Below are positions 6,237-12,986 of a DNA stretch of 16,904 nucleotides, in pieces. The number at the start of each line of letters is the position of its first letter. The stretch's first letter is position 1. This DNA comes from Candidatus Woesearchaeota archaeon (GTDB taxonomy: Archaea > Nanobdellota > Nanobdellia > Woesearchaeales > GW2011-AR4): contig JACPMT010000020.1 in the NCBI GenBank assembly GCA_016185815.1, positions 1 through 16,904 on the forward strand. Direction: 5' to 3'. The position numbers were made by a program, and so were the translations under genes. The notes beneath the pieces were generated by a model. That model saw only the letters and a program-made list of their open reading frames with translations. It did not search any database and was not told the origin of the DNA.

Positions 6237-6836
6237 TTACCTCGAGCTGTCGCTTTGCCTCTCTATCTCGAGCTTTTTTGCAATCGCGTTTGACGCATTG
6301 CTCAGCCTGTAGGCATTGATTACCTCCTCTGCCAGGCTGCTGACAATTGACTTTTTTGTGTTGAAAGTCCTGTGGTACGCCCCTTGCGTCATGTGCTTGA
6401 GCACAAGGTCAACCCTTCTTTGGGGAGAGCACTCAACTGCCTTTGGATACCTTGCTCCCCCATATTCAATTGTTATTATCTCCTCCCTTTGGGCTGCATT
6501 CTCCAGTGCCTTGACAAAAACCTTGATTGGGTTTTCCTTTGTTGTTTTTTCAATCTGCCTGAATGCCTCTTCAACAATGTCATAGGCTGTCTGCGCTTTT
6601 CCCGTGATATGGCCGCTTGTCTTGTAATGCTTCTTGCTTTTATGGCCCGGTATCATCAGCTTGTTTATCAGGCGCTCAACAATGAATACCCTGCTCTTGT
6701 AAAACCTGTTGCCGGCATACCTTGCGCCTGTCCTCGGGACAATCCTGGGCTTCAGGGTAATATAAGGCTGCAGCCCAAGGTCGTCAACCTTGATTCCCTC
6801 CATGCTCCACCTGTTGAAAGCCTTTATTTCCGTCAT
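6237..6836 (-). CDS. rps7: Small ribosomal subunit protein uS7
   Basis: The product is 199 aa, normal for archaeal uS7, which organises the 3' major domain of 16S rRNA at the head of the 30S subunit. Recognisable blocks: NKLMIPGHKSKKHYKTSGHI, NPIKVFVKALENAAQREEI, GGARYPKAVECSPQRRVDL and the C-terminal AIAKKLEIERQSDSSR. It is the last gene of the operon and follows rps12 after a 191-bp spacer containing repeat copy 1. No ribosome-binding site precedes the ATG; the leader ends ACAAAAAATG as in three RNAP genes. Its final ~25 codons recur as three isolated tails at 2276, 3366 and 4717, marking this gene's end as an insertion target. Confidence 0.95.
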   Translation of the reverse strand: MTEIKAFNRWSMEGIKVDDLGLQPYITLKPRIVPRTGARYAGNRFYKSRVFIVERLINKLMIPGHKSKKHYKTSGHITGKAQTAYDIVEEAFRQIEKTTKENPIKVFVKALENAAQREEIITIEYGGARYPKAVECSPQRRVDLVLKHMTQGAYHRTFNTKKSIVSSLAEEVINAYRLSNASNAIAKKLEIERQSDSSR

Positions 6837-6877
6837 TTTTTGTTTTGATTTTTTGATTATTTTTTATTGTATTTTAG

Positions 6878-7001
6878 TTAATGTATTTTTCGTTATTGGG
6901 TTTTTTTATTGTATTTTTTCAATATTACTTTTGTTTTGTTGATTTTTATGTGAATTTGATGTTTTTGGCTGATTTATTTTATTTCCTTCCCAGCGCATTA
7001 A
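6878..7001 (-). repeat. Operon spacer repeat, copy 1 (before rps7)
   Basis: This 124-bp element lies between rps12 and rps7. On the plus strand it begins TTAATGTA (a degenerate end) then TTTTTCGTTATTGGG, and finishes CCCAGCGCATTAA. Its 6944-7004 portion is identical over 61 bp to copy 4. On the transcribed strand it is A-rich with few G. An AT-rich box (AAAAATATTTAAG, 7015-7003) precedes it, resembling the cassette TATA boxes, so promoter plus leader is one reading. Confidence 0.85.
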
Positions 7002-7027
7002 CTTAAATATTTTTTAAAAAATAAACA

Positions 7028-7384
7028 CTACTTTCTTGCCTTTTCTATCCTTCCCTTCAATAAAGCATCAAGGCTCTGGTCGTTTACCTTTATGACCTGC
7101 CACCTGACTCCGGGAATGTCGCCTTTTGATTTTCCCATTGAGCCGCCGATGCACTCTATTATGACTTCATCATGCTCATCTATCATCTTTGTTGCGCCGT
7201 CCCTGGGGCAGAAGGCTGTTACCTGCTTGCCGTTTTTTCTTGCCTGTGATGCGCCTCCCAATGGATCAGAGCGCTCCTTCAGCCTTAAGACTCTTTTGAT
7301 GTACGGCTTATAGTGCCACCTGCCGTCGCTTCTTCTTGACTTCAGCTTCTTGCCTGCGTTCAAGCCCCTTGGTTTGTTTGACAT
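7028..7384 (-). CDS. rps12: Small ribosomal subunit protein uS12 with internal deletion
   Basis: The product is 118 aa against about 145 for archaeal uS12. The N-terminus (KPRGLNAGKKLKSRR ... LRLKERSDPLGGASQAR) and C-terminus (KNGKQVTAFCPRDGATKMID, PGVRWQVIKVN) are clear. At R49/K50 (bases 7238/7237) the chain jumps in frame over the segment that in the family runs 'GIVLEK...KQPNSAIRKCVRVQLI', about 27 residues. The missing part includes the PNSA loop that contacts the decoding centre and is conserved in all domains. Either the assembly dropped 81 bases, the gene is defective with another copy elsewhere, or the ribosome is highly unusual. It follows nusA by 48 bp; GCTTTAAAAAT (7417-7407) is a possible promoter box. 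Confidence 0.9.
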   Translation of the reverse strand: MSNKPRGLNAGKKLKSRRSDGRWHYKPYIKRVLRLKERSDPLGGASQARKNGKQVTAFCPRDGATKMIDEHDEVIIECIGGSMGKSKGDIPGVRWQVIKVNDQSLDALLKGRIEKARK

Positions 7385-7432
7385 ATTGGTTTGGTATTAT
7401 CGCCGATTTTTAAAGCTTGCTGTATTTGGTTG

Positions 7433-7846
7433 TTACATAACTTTTATTTCATTTATATCAAAATATCTTCTTACAATGCCCCTTAAATGGTTTATATTCC
7501 GCCTTTCCCTTCCTATGAGCATTGCCCTTGCATGGGTATCTTTTGCGTGTATTATTATACCGTCATTTTCCTGCCTTACGTCAACGATTTCCGCCGGGTA
7601 AACAATATTCTTCACAAACTGCAGGACATCATTGCTGAACTCAACAAGCTTTATTTTCTTTCTCAGCTTATTCTCGATTCTTTTTATATTGGCGCCGTTT
7701 TTCCCGATTGCCCTGCCCATCTCATTTTCCTCAACTATAAAAATAAGCTTTTCATTCGCAATGCAGTCCCTGACCTTGGCGCCTGTCATGGACTCAAAAA
7801 GCGTTATCAGTTTCATTGAGTCAGAATTGTACTTGATCTTATTCAC
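7433..7846 (-). CDS. nusA: Archaeal NusA-like KH-domain transcription factor
   Basis: The product is 137 aa, typical of the archaeal NusA-like protein that has only two KH domains and sits between eL30 and uS12. KH1 has GRAIGKNGANIKRI with the GxxG loop GKNG at 48-51; KH2 has a degenerate loop in LIGRERRNINHLRGI (110-124). Presumed to bind nascent RNA or polymerase during transcription of rRNA and ribosomal genes. The start at 7846 is GTG, preceded by AGGTG seven bases upstream; an internal ATG at 7816 (MKLITLFESMTGAKV) is the alternative start and would match the shorter family N-terminus. Confidence 0.9.
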   Translation of the reverse strand: MNKIKYNSDSMKLITLFESMTGAKVRDCIANEKLIFIVEENEMGRAIGKNGANIKRIENKLRKKIKLVEFSNDVLQFVKNIVYPAEIVDVRQENDGIIIHAKDTHARAMLIGRERRNINHLRGIVRRYFDINEIKVM

Positions 7847-7927
7847 TTACTTGCACCTGTCAAAAACCACCAATCAGATATTGATGGAGCGTTAATTAAA
7901 CTAAAAAATTCAGTGGTTTTGGACAGT

Positions 7928-7964
7928 GACATGCGAGTGAGCGAAGTGAACTCGCTCACATGTC
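7928..7964. repeat. Bulged hairpin in the rpl30e-nusA spacer
   Basis: GACATG (7928-7933) pairs with CATGTC (7959-7964), and TGAGCGA (7938-7944) with TCGCTCA (7952-7958). The loop is seven bases and a four-base bulge CGAG is on one side. At 13 bp it is the most GC-rich structure in an AT-rich spacer. It could be an RNA hairpin between cistrons or part of a small palindromic insertion. Confidence 0.6.
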
Positions 7965-7968
7965 GGTC

Positions 7969-8043
7969 AAAATTCCACAAATCTTTAGAGTTTTTGAATA
8001 CACAAAATTCCACTTTACATTCACCTTACATTTGTGGAATTTT
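7969..8043. repeat. 14-bp perfect inverted repeat reaching into rpl30e
   Basis: AAAATTCCACAAAT (7969-7982) is matched by its exact reverse complement at 8030-8043. A third partial copy, CAAAATTCCAC, lies at 8003-8013 in the orientation of the first. The right arm overlaps the last codons of rpl30e (QNSTN), whose extreme C-terminus looks unlike the family. AAAACCAC (7863-7870) and GTGGTTTT (7913-7920) form another pair to the left. Together they suggest a small palindromic element inserted at the eL30 gene end. Confidence 0.6.
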
Positions 8044-8317
8044 GTTGCTTAAGCAAAGCCAGTACAGAGATAGAAAAAGGCTTTTTGCATATAACCCCAA
8101 GTTCGTCATTTGGATAGTCCAGCTTGCAGAGCTCTGCATTGCCCAGCCCTGCATAATAATTTATGTCATTTGCGGTTTTATCGGCGCAGTTTGAGCTTAG
8201 CAGCACTTTTTGCACTTTCCCCAGCTTCAGGTTTTTTATAGCCCTTTCCGTGCCTATAACCATGCTTCCTGATTTCAGCATTTTCTTGATTTCAGCTGCA
8301 TCTATTCTTTTGCTCAT
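8021..8317 (-). CDS. rpl30e: Large ribosomal subunit protein eL30
   Basis: The product is 98 aa, the normal length. It shows the eL30/L7Ae-like fold pattern: a GSMVIGTERAIKNLKLGKVQ block, VLLSSNCADKTANDINYYA, and LGVICKKPFSISVLAL near the end. In archaea this gene typically follows the RNAP large subunits and precedes nusA, as here. The ATG overlaps the lipoprotein stop (ATGA), implying coupled translation. The last seven residues (QNSTNVR) derive from an inverted-repeat arm shared with the spacer, so the original C-terminus may have been replaced. Confidence 0.9.
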   Translation of the reverse strand: MSKRIDAAEIKKMLKSGSMVIGTERAIKNLKLGKVQKVLLSSNCADKTANDINYYAGLGNAELCKLDYPNDELGVICKKPFSISVLALLKQQNSTNVR

Positions 8318-8685
8318 TTTGCCGGCTCAATTGAAACTGCTTCTATAAATTCCACATCAGGCTTATATTTTCCAACGATTGTCACCCTTTTGCCGTCAAA
8401 GTCCGGCGCGCTTTGCCCGCCTGTGAATTTTGTAGCTGCATCAACCCTTATCTCTATGCTGTTCCCACTGTCGTCAGCCAGGAAAAATGACCATGACGCA
8501 TCGCTTTTTTCCGCTTTAAACAAGCCTGTCAGGATTGGAGGCGACGGCTCAGATGCCTTTTGCTCGGCTGCTGCTTTTGCCTGCTGCCCAGTCCTGGCGC
8601 ATCCAAGGGCAAAGGCTGCCAAAACAAGCAAAACTGCTGAAATTGCCAACATGCTTTTTTTGCATTTCGCTGTTTTATTTTTCAT
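8314..8685 (-). CDS. Small secreted lipoprotein-like protein inside the RNAP operon
   Basis: The product is 123 aa. Lys-rich start, hydrophobic segment (SMLAISAVLLVLAAFALG, 11-28) then C29: a lipoprotein-type signal. An Ala/Gln/Pro-rich linker (30-50) leads to a compact domain, ILTGLFKAEKSDASWSFFLA, then ... TKFTGG ... DGKRVTIVGKY ... IEAVSIE, which looks like a small OB-type beta-barrel. The function is unknown. It begins 33 bp after the rpoA1 stop and overlaps rpl30e by four bases, so it is embedded in a housekeeping operon where no secreted protein is expected. No ribosome-binding site is clear. Confidence 0.75.
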   Translation of the reverse strand: MKNKTAKCKKSMLAISAVLLVLAAFALGCARTGQQAKAAAEQKASEPSPPILTGLFKAEKSDASWSFFLADDSGNSIEIRVDAATKFTGGQSAPDFDGKRVTIVGKYKPDVEFIEAVSIEPAK

Positions 8686-8718
8686 GTGTCAAAACCCGTA
8701 TGATTGGAATCCCGCTGC

Positions 8719-11406
8719 TTAAACTGCGCTTATTATCCTCTTTACATTGATAAACCCGTTTTCCGACTTTGAAACATCAACCCCGTCCTCGCCGTACTCA
8801 AACTGTATGATTTTTTGGGAGGCGTCTCTTACAGTATTGTCATATTCAACTCTTAAGTCCTGCATTGCGTTTGCAAGCCTTCTGTACAAATAGCCGCTTT
8901 TTGGCGTCCTTAATGCAGTGTCCATTAATGAGTCTCTGCCGGTCATTGAGCCAAAGAAAAATTCCGCCGGAGTTAATCCTGTTTTAAACCCGTTGCTTAT
9001 GAATCCGTGCGCTTCAGGGCTTAAGTCGCCTTTCCTGAAGTTGGACAAAGTCCTCTGCTCAAATCCCTTCTCTATTCTTTTTCCCCTCATAGCCTGCTGG
9101 CCCACGCAAGCTGCCATCTGGGCCAAGTTCAGCAGATTGCCTCTTGCACCGCTCTCAGCCATTATCATTGTATGCGTTCTTTTGTCTGCATGGGCTGCGA
9201 CTGTCCTTCCAGTTTCGTTTCTTGCCTTGTTCAAAACTTCCAGTATCCTAAGCTCCAATGTTTCCTGCTTTGTTTTTCCGGGAAATGTCTCAAGCTTCCC
9301 CTCCTTAAACTGCGCAATCAGGCTGTCTACGTCTTTTTTTGCCGTGCTGAGGTCTTCCCTTATTTTAATTTTTGCCGGTTCAGGAAGATCGGTGTCTGAC
9401 AATGCCGATGTAAATCCTATTCTCAGCAGATACTCTATCCCAAGCCTGAAAATCTTGCCGAGAACATCTATGCTGTAGTCTTTTCCGTATTTTTGGTGGA
9501 TATTCCTCAGCATCAGCCCAGACTCCTCCCCAAGCGAGTTCCTGTCCATGACCCCTGAAACAAGCTTGCCGTTCTCTATTACCACATGGCTGTCCTTGTC
9601 GCATTTTTCCTTTGACCTGTCGCATAGCCTTGAATGCCCGCTGTAGTTAAAATCGTCGGGCAATAAAGCGCTGAAGACTTCCTTGCCGGTTACAATGGAC
9701 TTCCTCGGCAGCTTTGAAAAGTCAGTGATGCCGACTGAGGATATAAGGTCAATGGCAACTTCCCGCTTTATTGAGTTTTCTCTTGTCAGGACATAGTTTC
9801 CTGATATTGCATCCTGGGTGCATCCAATCAAACTTAAGCCGTACCTCAATGATACAAGCTGTGTCTGGACTTCCATCAGGATTTCCGCTTCTGCCCTTGC
9901 CTCTTCTGTCTGGGGAATATGCAGGTTCATTTCATCGCCGTCAAAGTAGGCATTGTAAGGCGTGCATACCGCAGGATTCAGCCTCAGGGTCTTGCCTGGC
10001 AGCACTTTAACTCGATGGCACATCATACTCATTCGGTGCAGCGAAGGCTGCCTGTTGAATATTGCAACATCGCCGTCCATCAGGTGCCTCTCAATGATGT
10101 AGCCTGGCTGCAGCTCCTCCAGGGAAGCCTCTTTAGTCTCTTCGGTTATTTTTTTCTTCTTGCCGTCAGGCCTTATTATGTAGTTGGCGCCAGGATACTT
10201 GTCAGGGCCTTTTTCAACAAATGTTTTCAGATACTGGATGTTCCACTCATTGGCCCTTTCAGGAATCGTAAGCTTAGTCGCAATTATGAACGGCACTCCG
10301 ACTTCAAAAAGCTCGAGCATTGGGTCAGGGCTTATGACTGTTCTTGCCGAGAAGTTTGTCCTTTTTCCGGCAAGATTGTGCCTTATCCTGCCTTCTTTGC
10401 TCTTTATCCTTTCAGTCAGCGTCTTCAGCGGCTGGCCGCTCCTGTGCCTTGCAGGAGGCAGCTGCGCGATGTTGTTGTCGAAAAATGTCGTAACATGGTA
10501 TTGAAGCAAGTCCCACAAATCTTCCACGATTATTTCAGGGGCGCCTGCATTTATGTTTTCAAACAGCCTCTGGTTTATCCTCACAATGTCGCCCATTTTA
10601 TGAGTTAAATCATCTTCGCTTCTCTCCCCGCTTTCCAGGGTTATACTTGGCCTGGTGGTTACAGGCGGTATTGGAAGCACTGTCAGCACCATCCACTCCG
10701 GCCTTACATGCGGGACCTTTAACCCGAATATTTCGCAGTCGCCGTCCGGAATTTTCTCCAGCCTTGCCCTTATCTCAATCGGGCTTATCCTCTTTTCATC
10801 CTCCAAAAATGTCGTCGGCTTCTCCAGGCTTATTTTTTTCTGCTTTGCTTTGCAGTGGGGGCATTTGTTTACAGTCTTTAATCCAGCAATTATTTCCTTG
10901 ACTTTCTGCCTTCGCTCCTCCACACCGCTTTCCTTTTCTATCTGGTTAAGAAGTTCCTTGGTTTTGCTTATCTTGCTGTCCGGAATCAGAATCCTGCCGC
11001 ATTCCCTGCAGGTGCACTTCAGAATAGTCATTACTATGTTTACAAATTTGACGTGTATAATCGGCCTTGCCAGCTCAATGTAGCCAAAATGCCCGATGCA
11101 TTCCTTTAATTTCGAGCCGCAGGTCTTGCACCTCAATCCCGGGTCTATGACCCCAAGTCTTATGTCCATCAAGCCGCCGTCAACAGGGTAGCCTTCCTTG
11201 TCATAAAGCTCAGGCGTCACAATTTTCGCAGAAGCCATTTTTTTGATCATCTTCGGGCTCAGCACAGAAAATGTAATGCTTTTTATCTGCTTGTAGATGT
11301 GCTGCTCTTCCTGCTCTATTCTTTCAGCCTTCCCTTCCCTGCCTTCAATAGCCTGCTTTACAGCCTCAAGCTCCTGCTCTTTTTTTTCGGTTTCTTCCTC
11401 TGCCAT
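8719..11406 (-). CDS. rpoA1: RNA polymerase subunit A' with altered catalytic motif
   Basis: The product is 895 aa, the N-terminal part of the largest subunit, holding the catalytic Mg site. Zinc ligands CKTCGSKLKECIGHFG (C93, C96, C103, H106) and a second CxxC pair (CPHC) are present. The bridge helix region, MTGRDSLMDTALRTPKSGYL, begins at 821. The active-site loop reads NAYFDGDEMN: residue 487 is Tyr (codon TAC at 9948-9946) where NADFDGD has an invariant Asp; D489 and D491 remain. One base (GAC to TAC) would explain it. A charged coiled-coil extension (residues 1-36, KKEQELEAVKQAIEGREGK...) precedes the usual start region. The gene lies downstream of rpoA2, the reverse of the common order, with repeat copy 2 between them. 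Confidence 0.95.
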   Translation of the reverse strand: MAEEETEKKEQELEAVKQAIEGREGKAERIEQEEQHIYKQIKSITFSVLSPKMIKKMASAKIVTPELYDKEGYPVDGGLMDIRLGVIDPGLRCKTCGSKLKECIGHFGYIELARPIIHVKFVNIVMTILKCTCRECGRILIPDSKISKTKELLNQIEKESGVEERRQKVKEIIAGLKTVNKCPHCKAKQKKISLEKPTTFLEDEKRISPIEIRARLEKIPDGDCEIFGLKVPHVRPEWMVLTVLPIPPVTTRPSITLESGERSEDDLTHKMGDIVRINQRLFENINAGAPEIIVEDLWDLLQYHVTTFFDNNIAQLPPARHRSGQPLKTLTERIKSKEGRIRHNLAGKRTNFSARTVISPDPMLELFEVGVPFIIATKLTIPERANEWNIQYLKTFVEKGPDKYPGANYIIRPDGKKKKITEETKEASLEELQPGYIIERHLMDGDVAIFNRQPSLHRMSMMCHRVKVLPGKTLRLNPAVCTPYNAYFDGDEMNLHIPQTEEARAEAEILMEVQTQLVSLRYGLSLIGCTQDAISGNYVLTRENSIKREVAIDLISSVGITDFSKLPRKSIVTGKEVFSALLPDDFNYSGHSRLCDRSKEKCDKDSHVVIENGKLVSGVMDRNSLGEESGLMLRNIHQKYGKDYSIDVLGKIFRLGIEYLLRIGFTSALSDTDLPEPAKIKIREDLSTAKKDVDSLIAQFKEGKLETFPGKTKQETLELRILEVLNKARNETGRTVAAHADKRTHTMIMAESGARGNLLNLAQMAACVGQQAMRGKRIEKGFEQRTLSNFRKGDLSPEAHGFISNGFKTGLTPAEFFFGSMTGRDSLMDTALRTPKSGYLYRRLANAMQDLRVEYDNTVRDASQKIIQFEYGEDGVDVSKSENGFINVKRIISAV

Positions 11407-11424
11407 TTTTTGTTGATGTTTGTT

Positions 11425-11454
11425 TTTTGATTTTGATTTTGATTTTGATTTTGA
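11425..11454. repeat. Hexanucleotide microsatellite in the rpoA1 leader
   Basis: Five perfect TTTTGA units (TCAAAA on the coding strand) lie 19 bp before the rpoA1 ATG. Slippage here could vary leader length; the other three repeat-bearing leaders lack the array. Confidence 0.9.
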
Positions 11455-11462
11455 TTTTTTTG

Positions 11463-11585
11463 TTAATGCGTTTTTCGTTATTGGATTATTTTATTTAATT
11501 TTTCATTGACTGGTTTTTGTGTTTTTTTATTTTATGTGAAATTGATGTTCTTGTTATTCTGTTTTTATCTTGCATAACGCATTAA
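11463..11585 (-). repeat. Operon spacer repeat, copy 2 (before rpoA1)
   Basis: This 123-bp element between rpoA2 and rpoA1 has intact ends TTAATGCG and CGCATTAA. Its first 78 bp (11463-11540) are identical to copy 4 (14839-14916); the remainder has diverged (GATGTTCTTGTTATTCTG). An AT-only box lies just upstream on the coding strand. Confidence 0.85.
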
Positions 11586-11612
11586 CTAAAAAATATTTTA
11601 ATAATAAAATTA

Positions 11613-12770
11613 TCACTTTTCCTTTGCTTTCTGTGGTGCTTTAACCGCTAAGCTCGGCAATCCAGTTCCAATTGGGACAGGCTGGTTGACCATTACATTC
11701 TCGACAACAGAGTCGAGGTTGTCGACTTCGCCGACAAGCGCTGCATTTATGATGTGCTTTATCGGCGTTTCGAATGAGGCTCTTGCCAGGACGCTCGACT
11801 TATCGCTTACAACGCCGTATCTTGTAATGCCTTTTAGAGTGCCGCTGACGCACATGGTGTCTGCAACAAGCATTATGTGCCTTACATCAACGTTCAATCC
11901 CTGGCTCTCTATAACCTTGAAAATTTCATTTATAATGGACTGCCTGGCTGCCTCGATGCCAAGCACCTGCTCGATCTCGAATATATTGTTCGTTGTTGTC
12001 CTGTAAGCGTCAACCTCCTCAAGCTGAAGCACATCAGCCAAGTTTGAGCCTGCTGTTATTATTACAAATTCGTCTTCCCTTTTTACAGGCAGCACCTGTG
12101 AAATTCCCTTTATGCCTTTCACAGTGATTCCCTTTATTTTTTCTTTTGTTTTGTATGCGTCATTAAAGACATCTTCCTTGCTTCTCGCCTTCAGCACAAG
12201 CGAATCCTTGTTGTCTTTTATGTTGTAGCCTTTCAGCTGCTTTAGGATGGCATCCATGACCTTGCTGTTTGTCAGCTCTATTTCCTTCATCTTGTCCTTA
12301 TCAAGGCTTACCTCAATGGTAAAATCAGCTATGTTAATCGTAAATTCAGTTGAGATATCCTTTAGCTTTGTTTCCTTTATTTGCAGCGCAAGATGCCTTA
12401 ATTCCTCTACCTTCTTTCCGCTGGCATAAGGCTTTTTCAAATAAATTTCCATCATGGGGTTATCAAGCTCTTTTCTTCCGTCAAGGATTTCAATTATCCT
12501 TGGCAGTCCCAGTGTGACGTTCATCTCTGCAACTCCTGCAAAATGGAATGTGTTCAGCGTCATCTGGGTGCCCGGCTCCCCTATTGACTCTGCGGCTATC
12601 AGCCCGACTGATTCGCCTGGATGTGCTTTTGCATTGCTGTATTCATCATAGACTGCTTCCATTATTTTCTTTAATTTAGAGTCGCTTATGCCTTTTGGCA
12701 GGTTGTTTTTTATTTCCCCTAGTATCTTAATCGGAAGCCTGTCTTCGTATTCCGAAATTATGTCAGCCAT
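11613..12770 (-). CDS. rpoA2: RNA polymerase subunit A''
   Basis: The product is 385 aa, full length for the C-terminal portion of the largest subunit. HPGESVGLIAAESIGEPGTQ (50-69) and MTLNTFHFAGVAEMNVTLGL (70-89) form the trigger-loop region, with H76 equivalent to the catalytic-loop histidine. GLPRIIEILDGRK follows. The C-terminal end holds AALVGEVDNLDSVVENVMV and PVPIGTG. It is transcribed before rpoA1, whereas most archaea have rpoA1 then rpoA2. Spacers on both sides contain the 125-bp repeat. The leader ends AACAAAAAATGGC without a ribosome-binding site. Confidence 0.95.
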   Translation of the reverse strand: MADIISEYEDRLPIKILGEIKNNLPKGISDSKLKKIMEAVYDEYSNAKAHPGESVGLIAAESIGEPGTQMTLNTFHFAGVAEMNVTLGLPRIIEILDGRKELDNPMMEIYLKKPYASGKKVEELRHLALQIKETKLKDISTEFTINIADFTIEVSLDKDKMKEIELTNSKVMDAILKQLKGYNIKDNKDSLVLKARSKEDVFNDAYKTKEKIKGITVKGIKGISQVLPVKREDEFVIITAGSNLADVLQLEEVDAYRTTTNNIFEIEQVLGIEAARQSIINEIFKVIESQGLNVDVRHIMLVADTMCVSGTLKGITRYGVVSDKSSVLARASFETPIKHIINAALVGEVDNLDSVVENVMVNQPVPIGTGLPSLAVKAPQKAKEK

Positions 12771-12836
12771 TTTTTGTTTTGTTGATTTGCTTATTTTTTA
12801 ATTGTTTTTTATTGGATTTTTGTTATTGTATTTTAA

Positions 12837-12962
12837 TTAATGCGTTTTTTGTTATTGGGTTATTTTTTTATTGAATTTTTTCAATATCGGTTTTAATGTT
12901 TTATTTTTTGATGTGAATTTAATGTTTTTTGCGATTTTGTTTTATCCTTCACAGCGCATTAA
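12837..12962 (-). repeat. Operon spacer repeat, copy 3 (before rpoA2)
   Basis: This 126-bp element between rpoB1 and rpoA2 has ends TTAATGCG and CGCATTAA. It is the most divergent copy but keeps the same blocks in order: GTTATTGGG, TTTTTTCAATAT (shared with copy 1), TGTGAATTTAATG and CCTTCACAGCGCATTAA. TTTAAAAATTATTAAATTTA precedes it on the coding strand, nearly as at copy 4. Confidence 0.8.
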
Positions 12963-12986
12963 ATTTAATAATTTTTAAAAAATAAA

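Noticed and set aside
6840..7020. CRISPR array from the repeated AT-rich spacers
   Set aside because: Single copies kilobases apart between genes, no regular repeat-spacer pattern and no cas genes.
9900..10000. Intein or intron in rpoA1 near the active site
   Set aside because: The protein is continuous with normal family spacing; only one residue is changed.
9919..10608. 229-codon plus-strand frame
   Set aside because: Antisense to the well-conserved rpoA1 coding sequence; no promoter, biased composition typical of a shadow frame.
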